A DNA stretch of 64,000 nucleotides from Polyporus tsugae. Taxonomy: Eukaryota > Basidiomycota > Agaricomycetes > Polyporales > Polyporaceae. Every line of letters starts with the position of its first letter. Positions within the stretch are counted from its first letter, which is position 1. Shown here in pieces: positions 21,078 through 33,063 of the stretch. The DNA lies in contig JAHRBS010000001.1 of NCBI GenBank assembly GCA_024305745.1, forward strand, positions 1,240,001-1,304,000, in the 5' to 3' direction. Both the position numbers and the translations under genes were made by a program. Below the pieces are notes generated by a model. That model saw only the letters and a program-made list of their open reading frames with translations. It was not told the origin of the DNA and searched no databases.

Positions 21078-22252
21078 TTACGCCCAGTTCTTCACGTCCA
21101 ACTCGAACCACGACGGGAGCTGTCTCCAGAACTCCTCCCTCGCCACCTCCACGATCAGCCCGTACTCTAGCCGGCACGCCTCGCACGCCCGGTACGCGGC
21201 CTTGTTTTCGATCCCGGGGTGGTCGTCCCGCGTCTGCATCGTCACGCTCTCCGCTATCGAGAACAGCGGGTCGCAGTTCCGGTTGCAGACCATGCCGTTG
21301 ACGTCGCGGATGAGCTCGAACGTGACCGCCTCGAACGCCATCTGACACGCGCGCTTGAGCGACGGCTGGACTTCGCTCCGGTGCATACAGAGCTGCGAGG
21401 GCGGCCGGCCTTCGAGCTCGGTGACGATGAAGGTGGAGAAGAAGCGGGCCGCTTGCTCTTTGCCGCGGAGGACGCGGCAGAGGTCCTCGATGTCGAGCTC
21501 GTGGTGTGTGCCATCTGAGGTCGTGTGGCCTTCCGTGAGTTGGCTGGGAAGGTACCGCGACAGGTCGTAGAAGGCGGACGGAAGGAGCTGAGGAGCATCG
21601 ACTTCACGAGCAAGCTTGATGACCATGCTACATGATGGATTGTCAGCACTGGCGGTACAACGAGAACTAAAGGAAACACCGACAGGGGATGAGGCAGTCC
21701 TGGACGGGGAACATAGACGCCATCGATGGTGGTGACCGCCTTCTCACGGACTTCCCAGAGCTGGAGTGTTGACGGCCAAGTTATTGACAGGGTTCTGAGG
21801 GCTGTTTCGCGTAGAGTGTCCACCCCGTAATTGGTGGCCAGGCGAAGAACAGCGGAGATGACAGCGAAATCCTCCACGTTGTTGTCATGGGATAAACTAC
21901 ACAAGCAGTCAGTCGCTGACGGCCTGAGACACGGATGCGTAACGTACCCATATAATGCGCGGAGAAAATGGGCGAGGTCCTCCGGGGAGTCGTCCAAGTA
22001 TAGCACAGCAAGACCCTCTAGCATCCGCTCGTCGGTCGTCTCGATAGACTCAATGCGGACTCGCAAGACTTCCGAGTGACGGCACAGTAGGCCACGGTGG
22101 ACGATGAAGTACTGTCGCCCAGCGACTATAGACAGGTTGCCGTCCTCGAAGTAGAGATCCGGATGTCGAGTGGGCACTTCGTACTCTTCGAGGGGTGATA
22201 CGCAACGATTGGAGCTGAAGTCTGTGTCCATGGGGACAACGGTCGTGCACAT
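21078..22252 (-). CDS. BTB/POZ domain protein
   Basis: Exons 22252-21948, 21896-21684, 21627-21078; 355 aa. The N-terminal 100 residues form a BTB domain of the basidiomycete type: RHPDLYFEDGNLSIVAG, QYFIVHRGLLCRHSEVLR, LYLDDSPEDLAHFLRALYG. A helical C-terminal region follows (DFAVISAVLRLATNYGVDTLR, then REVDAPQLLPSAFYDLSRYLP) and a Cys-containing tail (NGMVCNRNC, ACEACRLEYG). BTB domains mediate dimerisation or binding to Cul3 ubiquitin ligases; such proteins are highly expanded in Agaricomycetes and their roles are mostly unknown. There is no BACK or Kelch repeat that I recognise. The ATG at 22252 is chosen; a second Met at residue 8 is also possible. It lies head-to-tail with SPO11 (167 nt). 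Confidence 0.85.
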
Positions 22253-23074
22253 CTGGGGAGAAGATGTGGGAGGATGACGAGCCTAAGGAACGGAGAAAGT
22301 GGATGTTTGAGCAATCGAGGATGTCACTAGGTTTGGCAGTGTCAGCCCCTGGGCTGTCAGGTCTGTTCGCAATCCAGTGAAAGTCTCCGGAAACTCAAGC
22401 TTGAATACGGCCCCAGGCGCAACGCGTCATATACCTGGTTGTCATATGAAATAACGAATAGCTGCCGAGCGAGAGAATGCCAACGCACTTGTGGATGTGT
22501 ATCCATTTGAAGCTCGTCCCTTACTCGTGATAGATGAGAGAAGGATCTTATTGCGCACTTTCTGATTGTTTAGAGCCTTCAAAAGACGTGGCCCGCACAC
22601 CAAATGCGACAATGAGTTAGACCTAAGGCTTGAATGCGCGGCCAGAGCAGGTCAACAACTTGAAAAGAGGTGATACAACCAAGTTTCAACTTCACAATGC
22701 ATCCTGCTCGTAGTGATTTGGTGCCGAGAGAGTAGCATTCATGTGTAGAGGTCCATCCTAGAAGCCGAGCACGCGTGTGCGATGCTATAATAGCAGATAA
22801 GGCAGAGAGCGGGCCCAAAGCAGACGGACTTCCTCGACGCTGGTGCAGAGCGGAAGGAGAAGCGGTGCGCGACGGGCGCATCGGACTCGGGGATGTACCG
22901 TGCTTGCGTCTGCGTGGGAACGGGTCCCGACCCCAGGTCTCTGGACCCTGGCCACCGACCCAAACCTAAATTTCTCCCCTTGTTCCCTTGCGCCTCCGTC
23001 CCTCTTGCGTCCCACCCCGCCCGCCAGCTCAGCCTCTTCCTCGAAAAACACCCGGCACCAAAACTCACCCAAAA
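22253..23074. other. Divergent promoter region
   Basis: About 820 nt between the BTB gene and the RGG-protein gene, which are divergent. No coding feature supported. Confidence 0.5.
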
Positions 23075-25280
23075 ATGCCTGACACGCCTGCTACTCCGAC
23101 GTCGCGCGTCGTCCCCGGCGCCCCGCCCCCAGCTCCGCTGTCGAAGTCGCAAAAGAAAAAACGCAAGGGCGGCGCGAAGACGAAGGAGGAGAGCGAGGCC
23201 GGCTCCAACGTCGCCGTTGCGGACACGACGACTGCTGCGCCGGTCGAGAAGGCCGCAGAGGAGAACGATGTCAAGGAGGAGGTAGTTGCCCCCCAGCTCG
23301 CTGTGCAGCCGTCGGAGGGCGATGCCGTGACCCCGATTGGGGACCACAGATCGAGTCCTATCGTCGAGATGCTCAACAAGAGGCTGAAAGCGAACATGAA
23401 GAAGATTGTGAGTGGTTGTTGATTGGCATTCGGATGGCCGGGCGTGTGTTGTCTCCCGCTGCATGGGGAATACGTCATGCCTGGTGGCCCGTCCGCGTGC
23501 CGCTGGACTGCAGCTTATGTCTTGCTTTGCCGTGCAGACTAGGATACAGAACTACCAGAACGAGCTCCCGGAAAAATTGAACGAAGACCAGAGGCGGCTG
23601 CTGAAAACCCTTCCCACTCTGGAGGCCGTGAGCAAGGAACTCGAAGAAGTCAAGAAGGCGATCGAGGTCAGGGGATCGGGCCTGATTGTTGCGATCCCGT
23701 TGGGCCGTTCTGACACTTTCTACAGGTCCATGAAGCAGAAGTGGCTCAGGAGCTCGCATTCGTGAAGGCCGAGGCCTCCCGTGCTCAAGAGGAGAGGATA
23801 CGTGATGCTGTCGCAGCTACTCAGGTGCGTTGAATGCTGTTCATCATTGCAATTTGTGCTCAAGGTTCTGCCGAGTAGGCCGAGTATCTCGACAAGACGG
23901 CTGAGCTGGTCACTTTCCTCCGGTTACACGGCCTGCTGTCAAGCAGGCTACCCGAGGCGATGGCCCTCAACCTCAGTGACATGGAGGGTATCGCTATCTA
24001 CTCAATAACGGAGACTCTCTTCCATGAGATCCTGCCGGGAAAGACCGAAATGATTCAAGGCATCTTCACAGGGGAGGGTGAACATCTCGGCATTCCATGT
24101 AAGTTTTCCACGGGAAATCCTTTCCTGCTCAGCTCATGGTTCTCCCCCAGACTCGCGTATAAGGGAGATCCAAGATCGGTTCTTGCAGCCGCCGCCGCCG
24201 CCGCCGCAGGAGAAGCCTGTTGAAGTTCCTTCACCTGAGCCTGCGCCCGAGGAGACACCCTCGGTTGGTGGAGTTCTGCCAACCATAAGCACATCCGGAG
24301 GCATTCATTTCATTATGACGGACGAACTTGCGGAGGCTGCAGCCGAAACCGAGAACCAGCCGGAAGGTAGCGAATGGGTCGATGTCCAGGGTCCTGCGGA
24401 CCCAGAATCTGCTGAGGTTGAGGTTAGAGAGACGATCATCGAGGCCCAGGTTAACGGACACACAGTTGTGGAGGACACCGTCACGATCACGACAACAACG
24501 GAGGCAAGCTTTTTCTGACTACGCCCGCGTAGCCATTATTGACAGAGTCTCTTCAGGTTCCTGCTTCTGTCAGCCAGCTGAACTGGGCCGACGAGGACCA
24601 TGAAGAGCTTCCTTCACTCGCCAACCTTCAGGCGCACTACGGCACTTCCGGCGAAGCATCGCCAGCCCTTGAAGCCGAAGCTGTTGCTCTCGACACCGCT
24701 GAGGTGAACGGCAACAGCCCCATCATAGACGAGGATGGTTTCACCACCGCACCAAGAGGTCGTGGTCGCGGGCGCGGCTTCCGTGGTGACCGTGTCGACC
24801 GCGGCGGGTTCCGGGGCGAGCGCGGTTATCGTGGCGGTTACCGTGGTGAGAATCGTGGAGAGCACCGCGGTGGTCGTGGCGGCTACCGTGGAGAGCATGG
24901 TGAGCGCGGTGGCTTCCGTGGAGAGCACGGTGAGCGTGGTGGCTTCCGGGGAGAGCATGGTGAGCGCGGTGGCTTCCGGGGAGAGCATGGTGAGCGCGGT
25001 GGCTTCCGTGGCGAGCATGGCGAGCGTGGTGGTCGCGGTAACTGGCGAGGTGAGCGCGGTGCGTATCCTCTCTGAATCTGAACACAGATGTCCGTTGCTC
25101 ATTTACGCTCTGCTAGGTTTCCGCGGTAGGCCCGATGGTGAGTGGCGTGGCGGTCGCGGCGGCAGAGGACGAGGACGAGGTGAGTCCATCTTGGACCTCC
25201 CTCTCCATGAATTGGTTCCTCAACCGGTTCGTCGTTCAGGTATCCCGGAAGCACAGGGTGGTGCCCCTCCTGCGGCATAG
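23075..25280 (+). CDS. Caprin-like coiled-coil protein with C-terminal RGG boxes
   Basis: Eight exons: 23075-23407, 23538-23666, 23726-23824, 23879-24098, 24151-24503, 24557-25049, 25117-25179, 25240-25280; 576 aa. The N-terminus is basic and Ala/Pro-rich (SKSQKKKRKGG), then a coiled coil and helical region (about 105-260: MLNKRLKANMKKITRIQNYQ, EAVSKELEEVKKAIEVHEAEV, FLRLHGLLSSRLPEAM) resembling the Caprin-1 homologous region, used for dimerisation in stress-granule proteins. A Pro run and an acidic linker lead to an RNA-binding RGG domain with 30-bp tandem units (RGEHGERGGF). RGG arms bind RNA and are often methylated on Arg. The intron 24504-24556 begins GC (GAG/GCAAGC). The caprin relation is by pattern, not proven; a role in mRNA or stress-granule biology is inferred. 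Confidence 0.8.
24871..25035 (+). repeat. 30-bp tandem repeat coding RGEHGERGGF
   Basis: Four nearly identical 30-bp units at 24901-24930, 24931-24960, 24961-24990 and 24991-25020, with degenerate units on both sides. Units differ at few positions, mostly third bases. Exact multiple of three keeps the frame when copy number changes. Confidence 0.9.
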
Positions 25281-25798
25281 CCAGAATTATTTCGAAGTTG
25301 CGTCTCGTTGGGCGATTCTGTGCTGTAAGAACCGTCGAAAAGGGCAGAGCCGTCGATTCTTTACCCGGACTCTCATTCCACTATAGCGAGGACTGTAACC
25401 TGCCTGCTCGCACTTTTTGCCTGTGTATATTCTGTTCACGTACAGTGCTCTCCCCCTTCTTCTACGTGTTCTGTGTGTAGTGTGAGAATGTTTTGACGAC
25501 GATCTTGGAATTTGTCCAATCTCGATATCTGGGATGGAGCACCTGGGATGCTGGCGGTGCTAATGCCAGACGCACGTGGCGAAAATTACTCGGAAACATG
25601 CAAGAGCGTCCCGTTTGAGATCCGTCGAGTTTCCTGCCACAGAGCAGCACCTCTCCGCACCGCTCTCTATCTCGCTATCTCCCCGACTGCCCTGGCCCTG
25701 AACCCGCCGCTCTTTGCTCTGCCGCCCTCTTACTCTGTGCTCTCTCAACAACCCTCGGCCTCCTCTTGCATGCTGTTCAATTGGTTGATTCTCACGGC
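25281..25798. other. Intergenic, 3' UTR and promoter
   Basis: About 520 nt between two tandem genes. No extra coding segment recognised. Confidence 0.5.
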
Positions 25799-27294
25799 AT
25801 GACATCACCACAACAGCCTGCGCCTGCTCTTCAAACCAAGCAGGAGTTAGAAGTCCCCGCGCACTCAGTGAAGATAGCAGGGAACAAGCAGCACACAACG
25901 GAGAAGCCCGCTACACAGTTGCTCAGCCCTCAGCTCTCCTCCTACTTCATCGCCGGTGGTGTGGCAGGCGCCGCGTCTCGGACGGTTGTCAGTCCGTTGG
26001 AGAGACTGAAGATCATCCAGTGAGTCGCATGTCCTCCGTTCTCGTCGTCCGTGATGGGTACTGAGGGTGCGGTTACCGTCTATAAGACAAGTGCAGCCTC
26101 CATCGTCGGACAGGCAGTACAAGGGTGTGTGGAACAGCCTCGTCCGCATGTGGAGGGAGGAAGGTTTCAAGGGTTACATGAGGGGGAATGGAATCAATTG
26201 TTTGCGGATTATTCCATACAGGTGCGTCCCCTTGTGTTGCCCCTCGCAATGAACGGGGCTAGAGCCACGCTTCCTGCAGTGCAGTGCAGTTCACCACCTA
26301 TGAACAGTTGAAGAAAGTAAGTCGATTGTCCGAACTGTTTGTGCCCCGCTCACGAATTAACTCGAGCACCACAGTGGTTCACGGGATACGGGGCGAGGCA
26401 GCTGGACACCCCGACACGACTATGCGCCGGCGCCCTTGCCGGGATAACTTCTGTCTGTGCGTACTGTGTCCTTCTCCGTCTCCGCCCCGCGCGGGGATTG
26501 TGTTTCCGTATTCCGTACTCATATACGACATCTGTCCAATAGGCACAACATATCCGTTAGATCTGGTTCGCTCGCGACTATCCATCGCGACGGCATCGAT
26601 TCCGACGATGCAGCAGGCGTCGGCGGCGTCTTCGAGCGCTGCTCAGCCCGCCCTCGCGTCCGCATACCACACAGCATCTACTGCAGCGCGATCAACAGCG
26701 CAGTCTCTCTTTTCGGCGGAGGAGCTGACGGTGTGGGGGATGACCTTGAAGGTGATGAGGGAAGAGGGTGGAGTTAGAGCTCTCTACCGCGGGTTGGTAG
26801 CAACGGCGATGGGTGTTGCGCCGTATGTCGGTAAGCTGAGCATGTGGGGTTGACCGCGCATTCTCTCACGATCTGACCTCACCCGTGCCAGGGATCAACT
26901 TTGCTACATACGAGGCACTTAGAGCCATCATCACGCCTCCTGGGAAGACCGGCGCACACCGGAAGCTTGCATGCGGCGCGTTGGCTGGCTCGATATCGCA
27001 AACACTAACATATCCCTTCGACGTCCTGCGGCGGAAGATGCAAGTGACGGGACTGAACGCCCTTGGGTACAAATACAGCGGGGCGCTGGATGCGCTCCAG
27101 AGCATATTTCGGAACGAGGGCGTCAGGGGACTGTATAGAGGGCTTTGGCCGAATCTCCGTGAGTATTTTGGGTAAATTATGTTGTGTCATGCGCATGGTG
27201 GAATCTGATGGGAGCTACAGTGAAAGTCGCGCCGAGCATTGCCACCTCGTTCTTTACTTATGAGCTCGTGAAGGAGTTGCTTGGTGCCTCATGA
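25799..27294 (+). CDS. Mitochondrial carrier (SLC25), Ypr011c-like
   Basis: Seven exons: 25799-26019, 26087-26221, 26280-26316, 26375-26456, 26543-26830, 26892-27158, 27221-27294; 367 aa. Inner-membrane solute carrier with three repeats of about 100 residues. All three signature motifs are present: PLERLK, PLDLVR and PFDVLR, with matching downstream loops (EEGFKGYMRGNGINCLRIIP, EEGGVRALYRGL, NEGVRGLYRGLWPN). The set GNGINCLRI, VQFTTYEQLKKWF and TTYPLDLVRSRLSI is closest in memory to yeast Ypr011c, reported to carry adenosine 5'-phosphosulfate and PAPS, and to SLC25A42-type CoA carriers; substrate is not settled. Repeat 2 carries a Ser/Ala/Gln-rich insert of about 40 residues (SIPTMQQASAASSSAAQ). 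An in-frame ATG 33 nt upstream is possible; the one at 25799 is chosen for its position before the conserved body. Confidence 0.88.
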
Positions 27295-27988
27295 TGCATG
27301 ACCGGCCGGCGTGGTCTAGACGCGACGCAATGCGGCGGATGGGAGTCTAAAGGCGTGAGAGGACGGGGAGATGGGAGCGCACACATCTGTAGATAGACTA
27401 GCACATGTTCTAGTGGCCGTTGTGCCTTTGGCGGCTCGCTTTGTAGAGTATTAAGTACCATTCACAAGGACAACCCCGGACTTTGCCAAACTGGACCCGC
27501 GTTTGACGTGGTTTTTGATAGACCCTGAGGGGGGGAGTGAGGGGTAAATAGCTTTGATGTTTATGATTGTCCGGATCGGGGACTGCCGCGACGGTTGATA
27601 CCAACTTGAATCGGCGTGGCGGCCACGAAAGGTCGGCGTCCGTCCTGCATCTGCCCACCTCTACCTCCACTCAACCCTCACCCCCCTCCTACCCCGTGCT
27701 ATCCTTCGCGCGCCCGCGACGGTACAGGGTCTGGTTCTTCCTCATATTGATGATCGTCATCTCGGCCTAGTTGTCGCGGTCACTGGTGCCAATACCGGTG
27801 AGTGTGCCTACTCTGGCAGCGGGGAAGGATCACCTCGCTGTCTCCTCGTTGCGCTGGCCCCACTTACGTCCGTTATCTGACCTGCGAACACCAGTGTTAG
27901 GCGTTACCCAGCTTCGGCACACATTGATTCTTCGACCTGCATATCATTATCGTTTTCTTCGCCTCATTCTCGGCCTAGGTATCCCAAA
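27295..27988. other. Intergenic; probable 5' UTR intron of the RhoGAP gene
   Basis: About 690 nt. A good donor (GTGAGT at 27798) and acceptor (CCTAG ending 27978) just before the RhoGAP ATG suggest a 5' UTR intron of 181 nt. No separate gene supported. Confidence 0.4.
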
Positions 27989-30900
27989 ATGCCCGTCACG
28001 CCTTCGTCGCAGCCCCGGACCACGGATACCCATGCCCTGCCCCGCAGTGTGCCCACGTCCCTCTCCTCGAGTTCCCTCGCATCCTCGCATTCTTCTTCCA
28101 GGGCGTCTTCCGACCTCCTCCCCGCTGCGCCGCTGTCCAGTTCAAGCCACAGCGATATCATAACATCCGATCGTTCCGTCTCCCCCCACTCCTCCGCCAA
28201 ACCGCGGTTCTTCCCTCTCGCTCTTAATTCCAGCGCTGTCGTTCCCGTTCTCCCAACTCCTCTGGCCACCATGGGTCAGAACCAGGCCCGGCCGGTCGCA
28301 CCCACTAGTCCCCCACCACTCTCACCCGTACCGAGCACAGCGTCCAGTGCGGGGAACCGACTCAAACGCGCATGGGCGGGGCGGAGGAAGAAGTCGGAAG
28401 ACATTTCTGCGATGTTCGCGGCGACGGATAGGGCAGGCAGTCAGAGTGACAGGGAGGGGGCTGCGACGAGGCCGCCGCCATCGGCCATGTCCAATCTTGG
28501 AGACCTGAAACTGGAGCGACCGCCGTCGCGTGGAGTAGGTGGGCCGAAGCTTCTTAATCTTCCGAGTGTCTTTGGGGGCAGGAAAACGAGCCAGCAGAAG
28601 CCGCTGCCGCAGCCCACGCCGACCTTGCCTTCTCCCCCTCCGCCGCCGCCTCCCCCGAAAGTTTCTTTGGTAGTCCACCATACCCCTTCGACGTCTCCGC
28701 CACACACCCCTGCTAGGGAAGCGCACTTCGCTGCTCCCGCCGCCCCAGTCCTAAGGCCTCAATCGCCGCCGTCAATACCTAGCCACTCAAGACAATCTTC
28801 AGCGGCCGGTGATGCAATCACTTCTCTCTCTACCGAGCCGCTTGGGGCGATACAAGACAGGGAGAAGGCCAAGGAGGACTGGCGCAAAAGCGACTCGACG
28901 ATGACCAGCCATTGTACCGTCCGCCCAGGCGCACTGTCGGGCAACCGGTCACCGCGGCCGGTCTCTCTCGCGGAATCCTCGCACTCCGCGACCACGATCG
29001 TGCCGCCTGTCAACAAACGGCTCAGTGCGCTCATCACTGATGCCGAGTTCACGATGTTCGAAGAGACGGATTGCTCTGCTTCAGAATGCGAATCAAATTC
29101 CCGGCCTCCCGCATCAGGTCGACCGTCCCCGACTAACTCCCTCAAGGCTCGAAATCGTCGGTCGGCGTCACTCATTCTGGTACCGTCACGCACGTCTGGC
29201 AAGTCGTCGCCTTCGTCAACTGCACAGTCCCGCAACTTCACCGAGACGCCACTTTCCGCTTCCCGTGATACGCCGACCCTCACCCGCACTGCAGCGGCGG
29301 GCATCATATCGCCGGTCAACGTGCTTGGCTCAACCCAGACCACAGGCAACAACCTTCGTGGTCGCCTCACAGCCTGGACTGCGGTGACAGCCACTGCCTC
29401 GCCTCCGCCGCTGCAGGCCCAAGTTGAACGCTCGCGCGAGCTTCCTAACCTCCCACCACCACAACCTCGTCGGCAGCTTGGTGTACTCAACCCTCCGCCG
29501 GTTAATCCTACGTTCCGCCAGACTGCAGTGAGTATGACCGGTAGCCTCGCGCCGGCCGCTGGTTTCGCGGGCTTCGGCAAACGGGCCGTTGAGAAGGTCG
29601 GGCGCGCTTGGGGCGGCCTCACTTCTAGCACTTCAAATCACTCCGGTTACTCGTCGTCGTCATCGACAGGCATGTCCGACAGCGCTTCGGGGTATTCATC
29701 CTCACCCCATTCCGGTCCGACAGGTCGGAAGGGCAGGCGGAAGGCTCCACACGCTTTCTCAAATGCGTCGAGCATATCGTCCCTGGCGTCGTCATCCTCC
29801 GAAGACCACTTCGTCCCATTGGGCCCGCAGCTCGGAAGACGGCTCCGCGGTCCTAAGCTATCGAGCTCGGGCCTGAGCGTCGTCGGCGGTCTCGTGTTCA
29901 AGAGGGATCTGCGCTCTTCCGTCCGCGAAACGGCGATCGACGACGTCTTAATCCGGTTGGCCGGGGAGGAGAAGGAGGAGGCCTTCGGATACCGGCCGCT
30001 GGAGTCAAGGTTACTGCCGGCACTGGTCGTGCGTTGTGCACAGCATATCTTACGTTGGGGTGTCCAGGAGGAGGGATTATTCCGGTGAGTTTGTGCTGTC
30101 CGCCGTGTCATCAAGTGGGCTGTAGATTGAGGCGTATTGTGTTCAATAGCATCAGCGGACGGTCGTCGCACGTCGCAAAGCTACGTTCTGAGTTTGATGC
30201 TGGTGAGTATCGCCGACACCTTGTTTGAGTCACGTTGACTAACATTCTCACAGGTGGCGACTATAACCTGATCGAAGTCGAGCCCGGCGATCTCGACCCG
30301 CATGCCGTCTCTTCCATTTTCAAGACCTTCTTGCGTGAACGTGAGTGTCACATGCATGTTAAATTGGGGGGGATAGGGCTGACGATTGCTCCAAGTGCCC
30401 GAGCCTGTCTTGACCACAGCTATGCTACCTTACTTCGAGTCTGCTTTGGCGGATGAACACGGCAGACGAAGCGAAGACGTGACCCAACGACCACCATCCT
30501 CAGCTCCTTCGCTTGGACTACGGAAGCCTCCATCGCTATCCACGCTTGCCATGCCCGCCTTTGCTGGCGCTCGTGTCATCTCCGACGCCCAGCGTACTGC
30601 ATTCTCGTGGCTAATCTCTAGATTGCCCCAGGAGAATCGCGACTTGGTCTTCACTGTGGTCGAGTTGATCAAGGCCACTACGTCTCGGAGCAAGGAAACC
30701 AAGATGCCACTTGGGAATCTCTTACTCGTGTTCTGCCCTAGTCTCAGCATGAGCCCTTCCCTTCTTCGTGTCTTGTGCGAGGTTGATGGGATTTGGGACG
30801 GACCGCCCGCTCCACCAGCCGTTTTGCAGGCGGTTCAGGAGGCAACGCGCCCAAACATGCCCGTTCATGGGACCTGTGATCCACCTCAACGCCCTGCCGC

Positions 30901-31987
30901 GAGGGCTGTGACACCCTCGATCAACTTGCGCCTGCCAGTGATCGAACAGGATGATGCGCCCGACAACGTGAATGACAGTCCCGACGATGCAGCCTCCTTC
31001 GTGTCTGCGCTCGAGCGCTCCTCCAACGCTTCTACCCGCACACCTAGCCCTCTCATCTATGGCTCAACAATTCCTCCACTTTCTTCCTCTGATTCCCTCG
31101 ATTCCTCCTCCGTGTCTGAAGAATTGGTATCTCCTGATCCCCCCTCTGTTGGAGATGCTAGCGACAACAAGTCCCTTGCGTCCGCCAACTCTCTGTCTAT
31201 TCCTGATATGTTACCACCCCTTAAGTCCCCCATACCACGTACCATCATCCCGGTCCCGTTCCCCTCCGGTGGTGGCAGCGTCCCCAGCTCTCCGATACCA
31301 CAAGCCACCCTCTCTCACAAGAAGTCACACACGCTTCTGTCCTTCCCTCACCTGCGCTCGGAGTCAAGTCCGGAGGTCAATTCTGACGGGGAGCAGAGTC
31401 CACTGTGGCGCGTCAAGCGGCCATCGTTGCACCTCCTCTTCACCAAGAAGTCAACGTCTTCGCTGCCGTCCGCGACGAGCCCTTCGTGCAACATCTCCAC
31501 CGTTGCGCCGAGCACTGGTAGCAGCGCCGGGACTCCAATCAGTCCGCGACCCAGTACACACTTCGTGAGCTCACCGCCTCGGCTCGACACCGCCATATCC
31601 TCCTCGCCCATCGAGTTCGGTTTTCAACACCAGGCGAACCACCTGAGGGCCTCCAAGGAGTTGTCGAGTCAGGCTCTCTCGGTGCCTCCCAGGGCCGTAC
31701 GTCCTTTGGCTCTGGACGTGCCCGCTCTTAGCCAGCGCTCGGACTCTGGTGGTTCTTCCTTGTTCTCGACCCCACAGTCGACACCCATCGCAGACTACTA
31801 CCGCAGCCGAACGACATCCCTTTTCCTTCCCGACACCCCCGACGAGCTTGCGGCGCCCCTCCGGGCCCGTTCGGCGTCACAGGTGTCGGACACGCCCTCG
31901 ATCGACATCGACGTTGCGGAGACGCAGGACGACTGGACGCGAAGCGTCTTGCTCGCTGCGGAAGCGGGCGGCTCGCAACCGGCGTAG
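27989..31987 (+). CDS. Large RhoGAP-domain protein
   Basis: Exons 27989-30084, 30150-30202, 30254-30340, 30396-31987; 1275 aa. Accelerates GTP hydrolysis by a Rho-family GTPase. The RhoGAP domain spans about 630-880: LVFKRDLRSSV, then LPALVVRCAQHILRWGVQEEGLFR with the arginine finger at about 699 (its codon split by intron 1), ISGRSSHVAKLRSEFDAG, HAVSSIFKTFLRELPEPVLT, and KMPLGNLLLVFCPSL with the conserved Asn. Both flanks are long Ser/Pro-rich disordered regions with polyproline runs (SPPPPPPPPKV) that could bind SH3 or profilin. An extra 45-residue linker (EDVTQRPPSSAPSLGLRKPP) interrupts the usual spacing in the domain. No PH, BAR or LIM domain is seen. The target GTPase (Rho1, Cdc42 or Rac) cannot be told. 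CDC24, its functional opposite, lies 8 kb away. Confidence 0.9.
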
Positions 31988-33063
31988 ACCGGGTCGTCTG
32001 ATACGCCGCAACGGGGTTGTAAATACGATGCATGCCTTGTGGCTGGCTCTGCAAGGGCCATGTGTCGGGTGCATCCTTCTTTCTTGCTTGGCTTCCCACT
32101 TGCACTGGGTGGGGCCGGGGAACCCGCCCGTATACATACATATAGCGCTTCGCGCCCCTGGCCGAGCATAGACAGTCGTTCTTTTCTTTGCCTATACCGC
32201 CAGTGTTCTGAATGTCGTCTTGTTGCCCCCCCTCTTCTCTCGTCATCTCCGCTCTCCCCGCATTACCCTCACTATTCCCCGATATCCCGCTCTTATAGTA
32301 TCCGCTTTCTCACCTCATTTTTGAGCCCACAAACAATGCCGAAGAGCCGACCGACCGACAACAAGAAGCACGCCCTGCCTGCCATACGTATAACCTCGTC
32401 ATTTGACATACCATTCATATCATCCACGCTTTGCATCAACTATTAGCATATGCATAACGCCTGTGTCGTCGCAGCTTTATGACATTAACTAGTATTACAG
32501 CCAACCTATTATTGCCTTACCTACCGCGCTCTATCGCAATCGATTTGTGGGGATCTCCTTCGGAATCTGCTCCTCGGGGAGGACGTCCACGTCCGGACCC
32601 GAGCATGAGTAGCGAGATAAAGGCACGCCGTTCGGACTTCTCACGTAGTTTAGAGATGGACCGGCCGCTTTGACTGCTTTCACATCCTGATCAAGGAGTA
32701 AAGGAGTTCCTCTGTCATAAAGCTCAGAGCCAGGGTGACAGCGTGTTTGCAGATGAGTACGTACTACGGACGAGGGTGAGAGCGAGGACGGGGATTAATA
32801 TTTTAAGAACGAGTAAGTCGCCGATGCACATGTTGCTGCTGGCGGTGAACGAGGTCCCGTCGCGTGCAGACCGCGACCGGGAGAGGAAGATTTCGAGAAT
32901 GACGTCAGGGCCAGGACGCGTCGCGTTTGAATTTGAAGCGCGCGCTGGAGCGACGACTCCGGACGCAGACGCCCAGCGGCGTATTAATCCTATCTCTCAA
33001 CATGAAGCAATTAACCCCCCCTCCCTCCTCCCATCACCCCCCTTCTCCATCCTGTTGCCCCCC
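31988..33063. other. Intergenic with one possible small gene
   Basis: About 1.1 kb between the RhoGAP and GH63-like genes. Apart from the candidate at 32336-32673 nothing was recognised. An ACGCGT site lies near 32916. Confidence 0.4.
32336..32673 (+). CDS. Possible small protein, unknown function
   Basis: An ATG in good context (ACAAACAATG) opens MPKSRPTDNKKHALPAI. Removing a candidate intron (donor GTATAA after position 32388, acceptor TATTACAG just before CCAACC near 32500) joins it to a downstream segment with Ser/Arg/Pro-rich coding character (LWGSPSESAPRGGRPRPDPS, then EIKARRSDFSRSLEMDRPL and a stop at 32671-32673). The result is about 74 aa, basic and without a known domain. The donor is weak and other acceptors give stops, so this could be chance. 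Expression data would decide it. Confidence 0.25.

Noticed and set aside
28759..29631. Long open frame (290 codons) on the minus strand
   Set aside because: It is the antisense of the first RhoGAP exon; its length follows from GC-rich codon use and it has no recognisable motif.
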